Shown: positions 25,822 through 36,117, counted from the stretch's first letter. The stretch: 64,000 bases of DNA from an uncultured Micrococcales bacterium (GCA_903909605.1 CAIVWH010000023.1:33134-97133); one strand, 5' to 3'. Translations and numbers: made by a program. Notes: generated by a model not told the origin, from the sequence alone.

Positions 25822-26628
25822 ATGGTTTGTTACCGACACCCAGATCGCGAGGCATCCGTAAGGTGCCAGCGTTGTGAGCGTTACATTTGCCCGCAGTGTC
25901 AGGTGGAATCGTCGGTTGGTTTTCTTTGCCCCGAGTGCGCTGGCGGCACGCAGCGCAAGGTAACCATGCAACGCACACGCTTCTCGCGCGGGTCAACCTC
26001 AATCACCACACTGCTCATAGCTATCAACGTTCTGGTTTGGCTGCCCGAGTACTTCGCCAAGAGCGCATCCTGGTGGGTCGACTACATGAGCCAGATCGTG
26101 CTGATGCCGGCAAATGTGGTGAACGCGCCATGGACGCTGGTGACCTCGGGATTCGCGCACGACTGGAGCTCGCCTCTGCACTTGGCGGTAAATATGTACT
26201 CGCTGTTCATCTTCGGCCAGGCCGTTGAACCATTGCTAGGCCGTGCGCGCTATCTCGCGCTTTACATGATTGCGCTGTTGGCCGGCGGTGTTGGAGTGCT
26301 GTGGCTCGGTGCACCAACCGGTCAGACGGTCGGCGCATCAGGAGCAATCTTTGGGCTCATGGGCGCATACGCGGTATTTCTTCGCACGCTGGGTCAACCA
26401 TCCGGTCAGATGCTGGGTCTGATTGCCTTCAACCTGGTCTTTGGTTTTATCTCAACCGGTATTTCCTGGGAGGGCCACATCGGCGGACTCGTCGGTGGCG
26501 GCATCGTTGCGTGGATCTACGCTCAAACCAGAAAACCTCAGCAGCGCAATCTTCAGGTTCTCGCGTTGGCTGGGTTCATGATAGTACTCGTGGTAGCGGC
26601 AGTAATTCGGGTAGGGCAATTTAGCTAG
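25822..26628 (+). CDS. Rhomboid-family intramembrane serine protease with N-terminal zinc finger
   Basis: This 268-residue protein starts with a B-box-like zinc finger (about 1-48: CYRHPDREASVRCQRC, ICPQC, CPEC), then six transmembrane helices. The catalytic Ser is in GASGAIFGLMGAYA, the catalytic His in GHIGGLVGG, and an HLAVNMYSLFIFG segment matches the rhomboid HxxxN box. It cleaves transmembrane segments; the substrate is unknown. The ATG at 25822 is chosen because the finger begins at once after it. Confidence 0.93.
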   Translation: MVCYRHPDREASVRCQRCERYICPQCQVESSVGFLCPECAGGTQRKVTMQRTRFSRGSTSITTLLIAINVLVWLPEYFAKSASWWVDYMSQIVLMPANVVNAPWTLVTSGFAHDWSSPLHLAVNMYSLFIFGQAVEPLLGRARYLALYMIALLAGGVGVLWLGAPTGQTVGASGAIFGLMGAYAVFLRTLGQPSGQMLGLIAFNLVFGFISTGISWEGHIGGLVGGGIVAWIYAQTRKPQQRNLQVLALAGFMIVLVVAAVIRVGQFS

Positions 26629-26663
26629 CCGATTGGCTATTCAAGAATTTTGCGAGTTGCTGG

Positions 26664-26915
26664 TTACTTCCAGCGAGTGGTCATCACGAAACCAACCATG
26701 GCAATGGCGAATCCGATCAGGATGTTCCAGTTGCTCAGGTTGATTGGGGTAGCGGCACCAAGTGGGTACTGCGCTTCGGTGATGTAGTAGACGAGAATCC
26801 AGAGGAAGCCCAGAATCATGAAGCCGAACATGACCGGCTTAAACCAAACCGGGTTCGGGGCGTTCTCGCTCGAGTGAATTTCGGCGGCAGGCTTTGACTT
26901 TTTCTTGTCTGACAT
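26664..26915 (-). CDS. crgA: Cell division protein CrgA
   Basis: This 83-residue protein has two transmembrane helices (about 28-46 and 62-79) and the conserved NPVWFKPVMFGFMILG and NWNILIGFAIAMVGFVMTTRWK blocks, here cited as NPVWFKPVMFG and FAIAMVGFVMTTRWK. In Actinobacteria CrgA recruits divisome proteins and helps coordinate septal peptidoglycan synthesis. TAGAAT lies 7 nt upstream of the ATG at 26915 (leaderless), which favours this start over an ATG two codons upstream. It is divergent from pabA/trpG, as in mycobacteria. Confidence 0.96.
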   Translation of the reverse strand: MSDKKKSKPAAEIHSSENAPNPVWFKPVMFGFMILGFLWILVYYITEAQYPLGAATPINLSNWNILIGFAIAMVGFVMTTRWK

Positions 26916-26946
26916 AGCCATAATTCTACAAGTTAGGCTTGTTTCA

Positions 26947-27582
26947 ATGACAAAAATCCTCGTGCTCGACAACTACGACAGCTTTGTCTACACCCTGAAC
27001 GGCTACCTTCAGCAACTTGGGGCGCAGACTCAGGTGCTGCGTAACGATGTCGTATCCGAGGCCGAACTACCGGCGCTCTTGGCCGAGTTCGATGCGGTCC
27101 TGATCAGCCCGGGCCCGGGCAATCCGGCAGAGGCCGGTTTGAGCATCCCAGTGGTGAAGCTCGCGATTCAGTCTGGCCAGCCGGTTCTAGGCGTTTGCCT
27201 TGGCCACCAGGCGATAGCTGAGGCGATGGGTGCAACCGTGCGCGGGGCCGAAGAGCTGATGCACGGCAAGACCTCGCAGGTTCAGCACGATGGCTCGCTG
27301 ATTTTCAAGGATGTGCCGCAGCCTTTCACAGCAACCCGCTACCACTCGCTGGCGGTCGTCGACTCGACGGTTCCCGGCGATCTGATTGTCACCGCGCGCA
27401 CCGAGGGCGGCATCATCATGGGGTTGCAGCACAGCAGCAGGCCTATTTACGGTGTGCAGTTTCACCCGGAGAGCGTTCTCACCGAGGGCGGCTACCAGAT
27501 GCTCGGCAACTGGCTCGAGAGCATCGGGCTTGCCGGAGCCGCAGAACGCGCTAAGTCGCTCAGCCCAATCGTAAAGTTCTAA
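26947..27582 (+). CDS. pabA: Glutamine amidotransferase of aminodeoxychorismate/anthranilate synthase (PabA/TrpG)
   Basis: This 211-residue class I glutamine amidotransferase has LDNYDSFVYTLNGYLQQLG, ISPGPGNPAEAG, the nucleophile in GVCLGHQAIAEA and the His-Glu pair in VQFHPESVLTEGG. It supplies ammonia to the chorismate-binding partner for p-aminobenzoate or anthranilate synthesis; the two cannot be told apart, and the partner gene is not in the window. Its place between crgA and pknB matches mycobacterial trpG. TAGGCT lies 7 nt before the ATG (leaderless). Confidence 0.94.
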   Translation: MTKILVLDNYDSFVYTLNGYLQQLGAQTQVLRNDVVSEAELPALLAEFDAVLISPGPGNPAEAGLSIPVVKLAIQSGQPVLGVCLGHQAIAEAMGATVRGAEELMHGKTSQVQHDGSLIFKDVPQPFTATRYHSLAVVDSTVPGDLIVTARTEGGIIMGLQHSSRPIYGVQFHPESVLTEGGYQMLGNWLESIGLAGAAERAKSLSPIVKF

Positions 27583-27609
27583 ACCCGCACAAGTGCGCGC
27601 AAATCGCTA

Positions 27610-29508
27610 TTAGTTGGTGCAACCCACGTAAAGGATGATTGCGCTGCCCTGTGGTGCTAATCCCGGCAGAATCGACTGATCCAAAACCACTGTGCCCTGA
27701 GTTCCGGTGCAGGCGGTCTTGGTTGTGATCGAAACATTGAGTTGCACATCAGGTGCGGTCAGCTGCGCCTTCGCATCATTGATGGAGAGATTGCGCACGT
27801 CAGGAACCATTACCTTGCCGTTTGAAATTACAAGATTCACCGTTGTGCCTGGAGCGATTTGAGTGTTCGCTGCTGGGTCGCTCGAAATCACCTGACCAGC
27901 CGGATAAGTTGCCGACTGATTCTGAGTGATAGTTCCGAGGTTCAACTTCAACGCGGTCAGTGCATTGGTCGCGTCAGTCTCTGTCATTCCCAGCAGGCTC
28001 GGCACAGAAACGGCCTGCGCACCAGATGAAACATAAAGCGTGATGCTGGTGTTCTCAGGAACCTTCGTGCCAGCGGCTGGGTCGGAGCTGATCACGGTGT
28101 CGGCGGGGACGGTGTCGCTGGCCTGGAAGGTTTTGATGACCAAGAGCTTGTCTCCGGTGATGGTCGCGTATGCGTTTTCAAAGGTCTGGTTAACGACATC
28201 CGGAACTGCAATGCCACCCTGCCCCGGGGTGATGTTGATGTTGAACGAACCGACGGTCAAGGCCCAGGCAATTAGCCCGACGACCAAGACGGCAGCGGCC
28301 GAACCGAAACCCCACAGCAGGCCTGCTCGCGGGCGACCAACCTTAGGAATCGCACTGGTTTCCTCGGAGTACTTGGCCTCGACGCCGAGCTTCGCAAATG
28401 GGTCGGTGCTTGGCAGGTCGTCGCCCTCGAGTTGAACCTCGGGAATTACCTGCGTCTCAAAGATCTCGCGCTTTTCTACCTTGTGCTCTGGAAGCACGGT
28501 GGTTGCGGCGGTGTCGGCGCCGTTGAGCAGCTGGTCGAAAAGTGCGTCAACGGCACTCTTGGTTTCATCAACAGGCTGGTCGGCATCCTCTTCGTTCGAG
28601 GTCGACTGAGTTACTTCGGTCGGCTGAGTCGATGGCGTTGCCGCAAGCGTGATTGGTGAGCCGTTGGCGGCAGCAATCAGGTGGTCGCGGAAGTCTTCGG
28701 CCGACTGGAAGCGATCGTCGCGAGACTTGGCCAGCGCGTGCAGCACCACCTGGTCGAGTTCCGGGCTGATGTATTCGTTGTACTTCGATGGAGCGATGAC
28801 TGCTTCGCTCACGTGCTGATATGCAACCGAGACAGCGGTGTCCCCGGTGAACGGTGGGCGCCCAGCGAGCATTTCGTAGAGCAGCACGCCTGTCGAGTAG
28901 AGGTCGGTTCGCGCATCGACGGTCTCGCCCTTAGCCTGCTCTGGCGAGAAGTATTGCGCTGTGCCCATGATGCCAACGGTGTTTGGCAGAGTGGCCGAAG
29001 AATCTGAAACGGCACGTGCGATGCCGAAGTCCATGACCTTTACCTGATCGGTTTCGGTGATCATGATGTTTGCCGACTTGATGTCGCGGTGAATTACGCC
29101 AGCCTTGTGCGAGAACTCGAGTGCGGTGAGCACGCCACTCGCGTAATTGACGCACTCTTCAATCGAAAGTCGACGTTCGTGCAAGATGTCGCGAAGCAAT
29201 TTTCCGCGAACGTATTCCATGATGATGTACGGGTGCTTTACCTCGTTGCCGAGCGAGTCGGTTGAGAAGTCTTCGCCGGCGTCGTAAACGCGAACGATGG
29301 TTGGGTGAGCCATGCGGGCAGAGGCCTGTGCCTCATAGAGAAAACGAGCCTCGAAGGTTGGGTCATTGGCGAGGTCTGACTTCATCAATTTGATCGCAAC
29401 GGTGCGACCAAGTCGGGTGTCTTTGCCCTCGTATACGTCGGCCATGCCACCGCGACCAATCAGGCTGCCCAATTCGTAGCGGCCGGCAATAAGGCGTTCA
29501 GTCATCAT
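27610..29508 (-). CDS. pknB: Serine/threonine protein kinase PknB with three PASTA domains
   Basis: This 632-residue kinase has the Gly loop GRGGMADVYEG, the catalytic loop HRDIKSANIMI and DFGIARAV, then a linker, one transmembrane helix (about 395-418) and three extracellular PASTA repeats (VPDVVNQTF, VPSLLGMTE, VPDVRNLSI). PASTA domains bind muropeptides and lipid II, so the kinase senses the state of the cell wall. Mycobacterial PknB has four PASTA units. The CTGGAGA ribosome-binding site lies just before a double ATG. It is the last gene of the fhaA-to-pknB operon. Confidence 0.97.
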   Translation of the reverse strand: MMTERLIAGRYELGSLIGRGGMADVYEGKDTRLGRTVAIKLMKSDLANDPTFEARFLYEAQASARMAHPTIVRVYDAGEDFSTDSLGNEVKHPYIIMEYVRGKLLRDILHERRLSIEECVNYASGVLTALEFSHKAGVIHRDIKSANIMITETDQVKVMDFGIARAVSDSSATLPNTVGIMGTAQYFSPEQAKGETVDARTDLYSTGVLLYEMLAGRPPFTGDTAVSVAYQHVSEAVIAPSKYNEYISPELDQVVLHALAKSRDDRFQSAEDFRDHLIAAANGSPITLAATPSTQPTEVTQSTSNEEDADQPVDETKSAVDALFDQLLNGADTAATTVLPEHKVEKREIFETQVIPEVQLEGDDLPSTDPFAKLGVEAKYSEETSAIPKVGRPRAGLLWGFGSAAAVLVVGLIAWALTVGSFNINITPGQGGIAVPDVVNQTFENAYATITGDKLLVIKTFQASDTVPADTVISSDPAAGTKVPENTSITLYVSSGAQAVSVPSLLGMTETDATNALTALKLNLGTITQNQSATYPAGQVISSDPAANTQIAPGTTVNLVISNGKVMVPDVRNLSINDAKAQLTAPDVQLNVSITTKTACTGTQGTVVLDQSILPGLAPQGSAIILYVGCTN

Positions 29509-29538
29509 TCTCCAGAGGGGTTCTGCGTTTTAGTCTAA

Positions 29539-30870
29539 TTAGTTGCTGGATGTGGGCGACGGGCTCACAGCGTTCGCAGGAACGTAATACAGCAACTGCA
29601 CAGTCGTGCCGACGTCCATCGAACCGAGGGGTGAAGCCTGATACACCGTGTTGGCCTTCGGGTCATTCGGGTCAACTGCCTCGCCCGGTACTAGCTGAAC
29701 TTGAAGACCGAGTTTCTGCAGGTTATCGCTGGCGACCTGGGCATCCATGCCGGCGACATCCGTGAACAGAACTATGACCTTGCCAGGGCTTGCCGAATCA
29801 GTCGGACTCGCGCTCGCGGACTGGCTTGGGCTAGGAGGCGTGAAACTCTGGTTTGGGTTGTGGCCCGAAACGGCCCCAATCACCATCGCCGCAACGACCG
29901 AAAGTCCGGTGACTGCAACCAGAGCGATAACCGCAATCCAGGGCCAGACCAGCTGGCGCTTCTCGGGCTTCTGTTCGAGCATCGGGATGCGGGCGGTCGT
30001 GTCTGCCACCGTTGGCGAGGTAATCAGGCGGGTGGCGGCCAGATGCTTCGGCGCGTAGCTCATCAGGGCTTCGGCCCGCTCGGCCAAAGACAGGGCCGTG
30101 GATGGGCGCTGGGCAGGCTTCTTGGCCAGGCACTGCATGATCAGGCTGCGAACCCGCTCGTCAATGTTGCTCGGTAGCGGGGGCGGAGTTTCGTTGATCT
30201 GGGCCATCGCAATCGCCATCTGCGATTCTCCGGTGAATGGGCGCTTTCCTCCAAGTGCCTCATAGGCCACCACGCCAAGCGAGTAGATGTCGGTGGCTGG
30301 GGTGGGCACCTTGCCGGTGGCTTGCTCCGGCGCCAGATACTGAACCGTGCCCATCACCTGGCCGGTTGCGGTTAGCGACACCTGGTCAGCGACTCGAGCG
30401 ATGCCGAAGTCGGTGATCTTCACGACCCCATCCGGGGTGATCAGCAGGTTGCCCGGCTTGATGTCTCGATGCACTAGCCCCTCGAGGTGAGCCTCGTGCA
30501 GGGCTCGCGCGGTTTGCGAAACAATGTCGAGCACCCGGTCGACCGAAATGCTGCGCTCGCGTTCAAGAGTCTTGGCGAGCGAGTCACCAGGCACTAGCTC
30601 CATCACCAGGTATGCGCTGCCGGCATCTTCGCCGTAATCGAAAACATTCGCGATGCCTTCGTGATTAATCATCGCGGCGTGACGAGCTTCGGTTCTGAAG
30701 CGCTCAACGAATCCGGGGTCACCCATGTATTCCGGCTTCAAAATCTTGATTGCAACGTCGCGCAGAATCACCTGGTCGTGTGCTTGCCAAACTTCACCCA
30801 TGCCACCGATTGCGATTCGCGAAATAAGTCGGTATCGCCCGCCGTAGATCTGTCCTATTTCCGGCTTCAT
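29539..30870 (-). CDS. pknA: Serine/threonine protein kinase PknA with a single PASTA-like domain
   Basis: This 443-residue kinase has [25 protein letters not shown] and DFGIARVAD, with a transmembrane helix near 310-335 ([20 protein letters not shown]). A Ser/Pro-rich spacer and an extracellular domain follow: [20 protein letters not shown] ending GTTVQLLYY, which looks like one PASTA unit. Mycobacterial PknA lacks PASTA, so this protein can probably sense wall ligands itself. Its ATG overlaps the pbpA stop by 4 nt. Confidence 0.95.
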   Translation of the reverse strand: MKPEIGQIYGGRYRLISRIAIGGMGEVWQAHDQVILRDVAIKILKPEYMGDPGFVERFRTEARHAAMINHEGIANVFDYGEDAGSAYLVMELVPGDSLAKTLERERSISVDRVLDIVSQTARALHEAHLEGLVHRDIKPGNLLITPDGVVKITDFGIARVADQVSLTATGQVMGTVQYLAPEQATGKVPTPATDIYSLGVVAYEALGGKRPFTGESQMAIAMAQINETPPPLPSNIDERVRSLIMQCLAKKPAQRPSTALSLAERAEALMSYAPKHLAATRLITSPTVADTTARIPMLEQKPEKRQLVWPWIAVIALVAVTGLSVVAAMVIGAVSGHNPNQSFTPPSPSQSASASPTDSASPGKVIVLFTDVAGMDAQVASDNLQKLGLQVQLVPGEAVDPNDPKANTVYQASPLGSMDVGTTVQLLYYVPANAVSPSPTSSN

Positions 30871-32318
30871 TTGCCAAGCACCGCTTCCATCACCTTGCGC
30901 GCAACCGGAGCGGCGAGTGAATTTCCTCGACCCGCCTGACCGATGCCCCCACCGTTTTCAATAACTACAGCAACTGCTACTCGTGGCTTTTCAGCAGGAG
31001 CGAATCCGGTGAACCAAAGCGTGTATGGAGCGCTGGTTCCGTTTTGCGCGGTTCCAGTCTTGCCCGCAACCGTTACACCTGGAATCGCGCCATTCGACGA
31101 GACTCCATGCGCGACCGCATTGATCATCATCTGCTTCAACCAGGATGCTGTCTGAGCCGAAATTGGATTTGCATATTGCTCCGGTTGCGGAGACCACAGC
31201 GATGCAAGGTTTGCCGACTGCACATTCGAAACCAAATTTGGTTTCATTTCGACACCGGCGTTTGCGACGGTTGCAGAAATCATCGCAATCTGAAGCGGAG
31301 TGACTCGATCATCAAACTGACCGAATGAACTCAGCGCGGTCTGCGAATCATCCATGCCGGTTGGGTAAGTGCTCGGAGTTGAGTGAAGTGGAATATCGAC
31401 AGACCTGCCAAAGCCATACTTCTGCGCCTGTGCGCGAATGGCGTCTTGACCGAGCAGCACGCCTAGCTGGGCAAACGGAATGTTGCACGAGAGCATCAGC
31501 GCCGTAGCAATGCTCACGGTCGGCTGGCCACCGCACTTGCCCTCGCCGGAGTTGGTAATCCAGGTGTTGGTGCCTGGCAGCTTGTATTTAGGCGGGTTAG
31601 GCAAAGTGGAATCAGGCGTGTACTGGCCAGACTCGAAGGCCGCAGAGGCAACCACAATCTTGAACACCGAGCCGGGTGCATAAAGCGTTCCCGAGATGGC
31701 CTTGTTGACCAGTGGGCTGTTCTTGTCGGCGAGCAACTTGGCGTAGGCCGCTGCCGATGAAGTGCCGTCGTGCGTGGCAAGAGCGTTAGCGTCGTAGCCC
31801 GGCTTGGAAACCATCGCGAGAATCTTGCCTGTGCTCGGATCGATTGCGACCACGGCTCCCTGAAGTTTGCCAAGCGCATCCCAGGCAACCTGTTGCACCT
31901 TCGGGTCGATGGTTAGTTCGACAGATGCCCCGGTGAGCGGGTTGCCGCTAAGCAGTGCGTTGACCTGCTCGAAGAACTGGGACGAGCTCTTGCCGGTCAG
32001 ATAGGAGTTCATCGAAGACTCCATACCGGTTGCGCCCTGAAAGAAAGAGAAGAACCCGGTGACGGCAGAGTAAATCTCGCTCGAGTAGGTGCGTGCGTAG
32101 TGGAAGTTGTCATCCGAGTGCACGCTCTCGGCAATCGGATTGCCAGCAACCAGAATTGCTCCGCGCTGAGTTTTGTATGAATCGTAAACTGCGCGCACGT
32201 TGCGAGGATCGCTGGCTAGCGAATCTGCCGTGATCACCTGAATTGTCGATGACGAAATAAACAGCGCAACAAACATTGCGACAATCACATAAACGACGCG
32301 CTTGAGTTCGCGGTTCAT
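30867..32318 (-). CDS. pbpA: Penicillin-binding protein PbpA (transpeptidase)
   Basis: This 483-residue protein has an N-terminal membrane anchor (about 8-28) and a transpeptidase domain with the three active-site motifs: SxxK in [11 protein letters not shown] in LSCNIPFAQ and KTG in VAGKTGTAQ. It cross-links peptidoglycan outside the membrane and partners with the SEDS protein RodA encoded next. Overlaps of 4 nt with both neighbours show tight coupling. Confidence 0.97.
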   Translation of the reverse strand: MNRELKRVVYVIVAMFVALFISSSTIQVITADSLASDPRNVRAVYDSYKTQRGAILVAGNPIAESVHSDDNFHYARTYSSEIYSAVTGFFSFFQGATGMESSMNSYLTGKSSSQFFEQVNALLSGNPLTGASVELTIDPKVQQVAWDALGKLQGAVVAIDPSTGKILAMVSKPGYDANALATHDGTSSAAAYAKLLADKNSPLVNKAISGTLYAPGSVFKIVVASAAFESGQYTPDSTLPNPPKYKLPGTNTWITNSGEGKCGGQPTVSIATALMLSCNIPFAQLGVLLGQDAIRAQAQKYGFGRSVDIPLHSTPSTYPTGMDDSQTALSSFGQFDDRVTPLQIAMISATVANAGVEMKPNLVSNVQSANLASLWSPQPEQYANPISAQTASWLKQMMINAVAHGVSSNGAIPGVTVAGKTGTAQNGTSAPYTLWFTGFAPAEKPRVAVAVVIENGGGIGQAGRGNSLAAPVARKVMEAVLGK

Positions 32319-33691
32319 TCTTCAACCTCAACGTGTGTTCCAGAGGTGTTCGAGATGCGCAACAGCAAGCCGACGATTATCCAGTTAGCCAGAAGCGATG
32401 AACCACCGGCAGCCAGGAACGGAGTGGTGAGGCCGGTGAGTGGCACAACGCGGGTCACTCCACCGATGACGATGAAACTCTGCAGCGCAATCACAAAGCT
32501 CAAGCCGATTGCGAGCAACTTGCTGAAGTCGTCGCTGTGTTGAAACGCGATGCGTGCGCCACGGGCAATGATGAGCAGGTAAATGGCAAGAATCGCAAAC
32601 ATGCCAACCAGACCGAGCTCTTCGCCGAGCGACGCAATGATGAAGTCGCTCTCGGCCAGCGGCACCAGCTGGGGCACCCCGCCGCCGAGCCCCGAGCCTA
32701 GAACGCTGCCGTGAGCCAGCCCGAAGATGCCCTGTACTAGCTGATACGAGCCACCGATGGCGTCGTAGTGGGCGCTGTCGAATGGATTGAGCCAGGCATC
32801 CACGCGACCACTGACGTAGGTCATCAAGCGGGCGGCGACCACAGCACTGGTAAGAAACAAGCCGAGCCCGACCACCACATAGATAGGGCGGCCGGTGGCC
32901 ACATAGATCATCACCAGGAAAAGACCGAAATACAGCAGGGATGTGCCCAGGTCGCGCTCACCAACCAGAACCAGCAGGCTGATCGCCCAGATGGCCAGGA
33001 TTGGCCCCAATTCGCGCGCCCTTGGCAGCTGAACACCTAGGAATCGCCTGCCGACCACAGCGAGCGAGTCTCGGCGAGTCACCAGATAACCGGCGAAAAA
33101 GACGGTCAGGGCGATTTTTGCCAGCTCGCCAGGCTGGAAGGTCAGGCTGCCGATGGCAAGCCAGAGGTGGGCGCCATTGATCGTCTTGCCGATCACGGGC
33201 AGCATTGGCGAAATCAACAGGGCCAGACCGATGAACATCGAGATGTAGACGTATCGGCGCAGGAACAGGTGGGTTGGCACAAAGACAATCACTGCGATAG
33301 CCGCCGCCATCGCAACGCAAGACCAGACAATCTGCTTGCCCGCAAATAGGTCTGTGGAGTGGTTTGCGAGCCTGGCTAGGTCGAGACGGTAAATCTCGGC
33401 GATGCCGAGCCCGTTCAACAGAACTACCGCCGGAAGCATCAGTGCATCGGCTTCACTCGCCCGCCAACGCAAAACCAAGTGAATCGCAAGAGCGCCAAGA
33501 GTGATCGGCAACCAGTAGGTAAGAATGTCGGCGTTGTAAATCTGGATGGTCGACAGCTGAATCTGTGCAAGCTCGTAGGCATTTATGCCAAAAGCAAATG
33601 CGAGTAGTGCCAACTCGATGTTTCGATTGCGCGGAATCACTCGACTGAGTCGACGAATGTCGAGTGCGATGGTGTTGGTTGTCACACTCAC
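32315..33691 (-). CDS. rodA: SEDS-family peptidoglycan polymerase (FtsW/RodA)
   Basis: This 458-residue polytopic protein has about 12 helices. The late blocks GLAHGSVLGSGLGGG, ESDFIIASLGEELGLVG and VPLTGLTTPFLAAGGSS are diagnostic of FtsW/RodA/SpoVE. It polymerises lipid II, paired with PbpA. Overlaps of 4 nt with pstP and pbpA. Whether it acts in elongation or division is inferred from the gene order (rodA in mycobacteria). Confidence 0.96.
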   Translation of the reverse strand: MSVTTNTIALDIRRLSRVIPRNRNIELALLAFAFGINAYELAQIQLSTIQIYNADILTYWLPITLGALAIHLVLRWRASEADALMLPAVVLLNGLGIAEIYRLDLARLANHSTDLFAGKQIVWSCVAMAAAIAVIVFVPTHLFLRRYVYISMFIGLALLISPMLPVIGKTINGAHLWLAIGSLTFQPGELAKIALTVFFAGYLVTRRDSLAVVGRRFLGVQLPRARELGPILAIWAISLLVLVGERDLGTSLLYFGLFLVMIYVATGRPIYVVVGLGLFLTSAVVAARLMTYVSGRVDAWLNPFDSAHYDAIGGSYQLVQGIFGLAHGSVLGSGLGGGVPQLVPLAESDFIIASLGEELGLVGMFAILAIYLLIIARGARIAFQHSDDFSKLLAIGLSFVIALQSFIVIGGVTRVVPLTGLTTPFLAAGGSSLLANWIIVGLLLRISNTSGTHVEVEE

Positions 33692-34935
33692 TTACCCACC
33701 TCAATCAAAGTGGTCAACTTTGCTTGGATGTCTTTCAGCGAGTCGCCGCTGATCGAACGCGAAACCAGATCCTGTTGATATGAACTGAGTTTGGTGACGT
33801 CGATGTTTGTAGTTTGGTAGATGCGGCTGAAGTGCAGCGGCCCAAACGACTCACGAATGCCCTTGTAGATCACCACGTAGCCATTCTGTTGCGAAATGTA
33901 GTATCGCGTTTGCGTGTAGTCGTAGGCGGCCTTCAAACCAAAGATGGCAGCGGCAATCAGAACCAACGCGAGCAAAATTCCGCGAACGCGACGCCAACGA
34001 ACTTTGGCACGCGTCTCATTCATAATGCGCTCGAGCAGCTCCTCGGTTTCAATCGCGAATTCAGCATCGACAGGCTTGCGAGTGAAGAGATCAACAAGGA
34101 TGCGCGGATTGAAGATTTGCACGAGCGAGCGGCCCTTGTGCTCTGCAATCACAACTTCGTGTGCGGCGGAACCAACGAACTTGGCCGTCGCGGGTTCACC
34201 GATTTCTGCGGGCAGGACATCGACAACCACCACGGTTACGTTGTCTGGTGCACCATGTTCCAGTGCTTCGTAGATCAATAGTTCGGTGGCCTCTTCGGCA
34301 TCGACCGATTTGTTGGCCAGGATGCTCTCGATAATTTCTGGCGGAACCACGCCGCACAGGCCGTCGCTGCAGAGCATCCAACGGTCGCCAAGCTGAGCCT
34401 TATATGTTTCAGTGTCGATCTCGGGCTCGAGCTCAACGTCGCCAAGCACCCGCATCAGAACGTTGCGACGCGGGTGAGTCAGCGCCTCAGCGGGCGTGAT
34501 GCGCCCGGTGTCGATGAGTCGCTGAACGAAGGTGTGGTCTTTCGAGATCTGCTTCAACTTGTTTTCGCTGACCAGGTAGATGCGAGAGTCGCCGATGTGA
34601 GCGGTGGTGATCAGATCGCCGGTGATGGCAATGCCGGAGAATGTCGTTCCCATTCCCTTGAGTTCGCTGTGCTCGACCACGGTCTCAGCGAGTTTGTGAT
34701 TCGCCTCGATTAGCCCGGCAACCAGAGCAGCCTGCGCGGCCTCTGCGCTGTCGTAGTCACGATCATCCTTGGCAACTGACTGGGCCACAATTGCCGATGC
34801 GATGTCGCCACCGGCGTGACCACCCATGCCATCAGCTACAAAGAAGTAATTGAAGCCGGTGTAGCCCGAATCTTGATTCGACTTTCTGACTCGACCTATG
34901 TTCGAGGCGGCGAATGCCTTAGTGGTTACTGCCAC
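33688..34935 (-). CDS. pstP: PP2C-family serine/threonine phosphatase PstP
   Basis: This 415-residue protein has a cytosolic PP2C domain (about 1-240) with the metal-binding Asp in VADGMGGHAGGD, GDSRIYLV and LCSDGLCGVV, and APDNVTVVVVDV at its end. A linker, a transmembrane helix (about 315-335) and a small extracytoplasmic domain follow. It reverses phosphorylation by PknA and PknB. It starts 2 nt after the fhaB stop. Confidence 0.97.
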   Translation of the reverse strand: MAVTTKAFAASNIGRVRKSNQDSGYTGFNYFFVADGMGGHAGGDIASAIVAQSVAKDDRDYDSAEAAQAALVAGLIEANHKLAETVVEHSELKGMGTTFSGIAITGDLITTAHIGDSRIYLVSENKLKQISKDHTFVQRLIDTGRITPAEALTHPRRNVLMRVLGDVELEPEIDTETYKAQLGDRWMLCSDGLCGVVPPEIIESILANKSVDAEEATELLIYEALEHGAPDNVTVVVVDVLPAEIGEPATAKFVGSAAHEVVIAEHKGRSLVQIFNPRILVDLFTRKPVDAEFAIETEELLERIMNETRAKVRWRRVRGILLALVLIAAAIFGLKAAYDYTQTRYYISQQNGYVVIYKGIRESFGPLHFSRIYQTTNIDVTKLSSYQQDLVSRSISGDSLKDIQAKLTTLIEVGK

Positions 34936-34937
34936 GA

Positions 34938-35447
34938 CTACGCTCGCAGTTCGAATGCGGTCTTGCCGATTCGAATTGGCGTGCCAATCTTCACAACTAT
35001 TGGCGTTCCAACTCGATTGTCATCAACAAAAGTTCCGTTTGTTGAGTTCAGGTCTTGCAACATCCATTCGTTGTTGATCAAAACCAACTTGGCGTGGTGC
35101 GTGGATGCATACTCATCATTGATTACCAGGTCGCTATTTTCTGCGCGACCGATTGTGATTTCGCGACGATCGAGACGAATGCTCGTGCCCTTGCGCTCAC
35201 CCTGAGTAATTTCGAGCCTGCTTGCAGTGACTCCACCAGCCTCGCTCGGCAGAGTCGAAACTATGGGTGCGGGTGCGGTCGGTAAAACCGGAGAAGAGAC
35301 TTTGGTGGGCGCGTTCGCGCGCGTCACGCGAGAAACCACTTTTTGACCAAACAGGTCTGCTCGAATTACAGAAATGATGCTGAAGATGAAGATCCAGAGC
35401 ACCACGAGAAACGCGATGCGAACAATGTAGAGCGCGAGATCACTCAT
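34938..35447 (-). CDS. fhaB: Membrane-anchored FHA-domain protein FhaB
   Basis: This 169-residue protein has an N-terminal transmembrane helix (about 6-27) and a C-terminal FHA domain with ITIGRAENSDLVIND, YASTHHAKLVL and DLNSTNGTFVDD. FHA domains bind phosphothreonine. Mycobacterial FhaB (FipA) links FtsZ and FtsQ under stress; the same role here is inferred from gene order. Its ATG lies inside the end of fhaA (8-nt overlap). Confidence 0.95.
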   Translation of the reverse strand: MSDLALYIVRIAFLVVLWIFIFSIISVIRADLFGQKVVSRVTRANAPTKVSSPVLPTAPAPIVSTLPSEAGGVTASRLEITQGERKGTSIRLDRREITIGRAENSDLVINDEYASTHHAKLVLINNEWMLQDLNSTNGTFVDDNRVGTPIVVKIGTPIRIGKTAFELRA

Positions 35448-36117
35448 TACTCACCTTGTTTGCCAGGATGCGGAACACGAAGTCTGTGCGTCCGGCAGAG
35501 ATCACGTCGTCGTTCTTCAGGGGGCTTTCGCTCATCTGATGACCGTTGACCCGCGTTCCGTTGGTCGAACCCAGGTCGCGAACGCCAGCCTTGGCGCCAT
35601 CCCAGAGCAGTTCGAAGTGCTTGCGGCTAAGGCCCTGGTCGTCGACCTGCAGGTCGGCGCTGGCGTCGCGGCCGACAGTGGTGCGGCCAGTGCGCAATTG
35701 CACCCGCTGGCCCGCAAATTCAACGCTTGGCACCCATTCGACCGCAATCTGCTGGGTTGCCGAGGCCACCTCAACCTGCCCCAGGGCCAGGCTGCTGTCC
35801 TCGATGAGCTTGATGTCCAGGGCGGCTCCAAACTGGAAGCCCTGCTTGCGGGCATGGCTCGCCGCCAGCGTGGTGAGCTCGTTGATCAGCGCAGAGCCAA
35901 GGGTGCGAAGCCGCTGGTAGTCGGCGGCAGAAAGCCTTACCGAGTAGGTGTTTGGGGCCAGGATGCGGTCGCGACTAACAACGGATGCCTTGGCATCCAT
36001 CTCGCTTCGAATGTATGAGGAGATCTCGATGGGTTGAAGTTCGCTCTTGAAGGTCTTGCTGAACGCGCCAGTTACGACTCGCTCAAGACCCTTCTCAAAC
36101 TTTTCTAGAAAGCCCAC
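35440..36117 (-). CDS. fhaA: FHA-domain protein FhaA with N-terminal DUF3662 domain
   Basis: This 225-residue protein has an N-terminal DUF3662 domain (about 1-115, GFLEKFEKGLERVVTGAFSK) and a C-terminal FHA domain (GRDASADLQVDDQGLSRKHF, DLGSTNGTRVNG). In mycobacteria FhaA binds phosphorylated MviN to control lipid II flipping. The start is GTG at 36117: GAGG lies 5 nt upstream, whereas the GTG two codons earlier overlaps it. TAAACT about 25 nt upstream is a likely operon promoter. It is the first gene of fhaA-fhaB-pstP-rodA-pbpA-pknA-pknB. Confidence 0.95.
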   Translation of the reverse strand: MGFLEKFEKGLERVVTGAFSKTFKSELQPIEISSYIRSEMDAKASVVSRDRILAPNTYSVRLSAADYQRLRTLGSALINELTTLAASHARKQGFQFGAALDIKLIEDSSLALGQVEVASATQQIAVEWVPSVEFAGQRVQLRTGRTTVGRDASADLQVDDQGLSRKHFELLWDGAKAGVRDLGSTNGTRVNGHQMSESPLKNDDVISAGRTDFVFRILANKVSNE

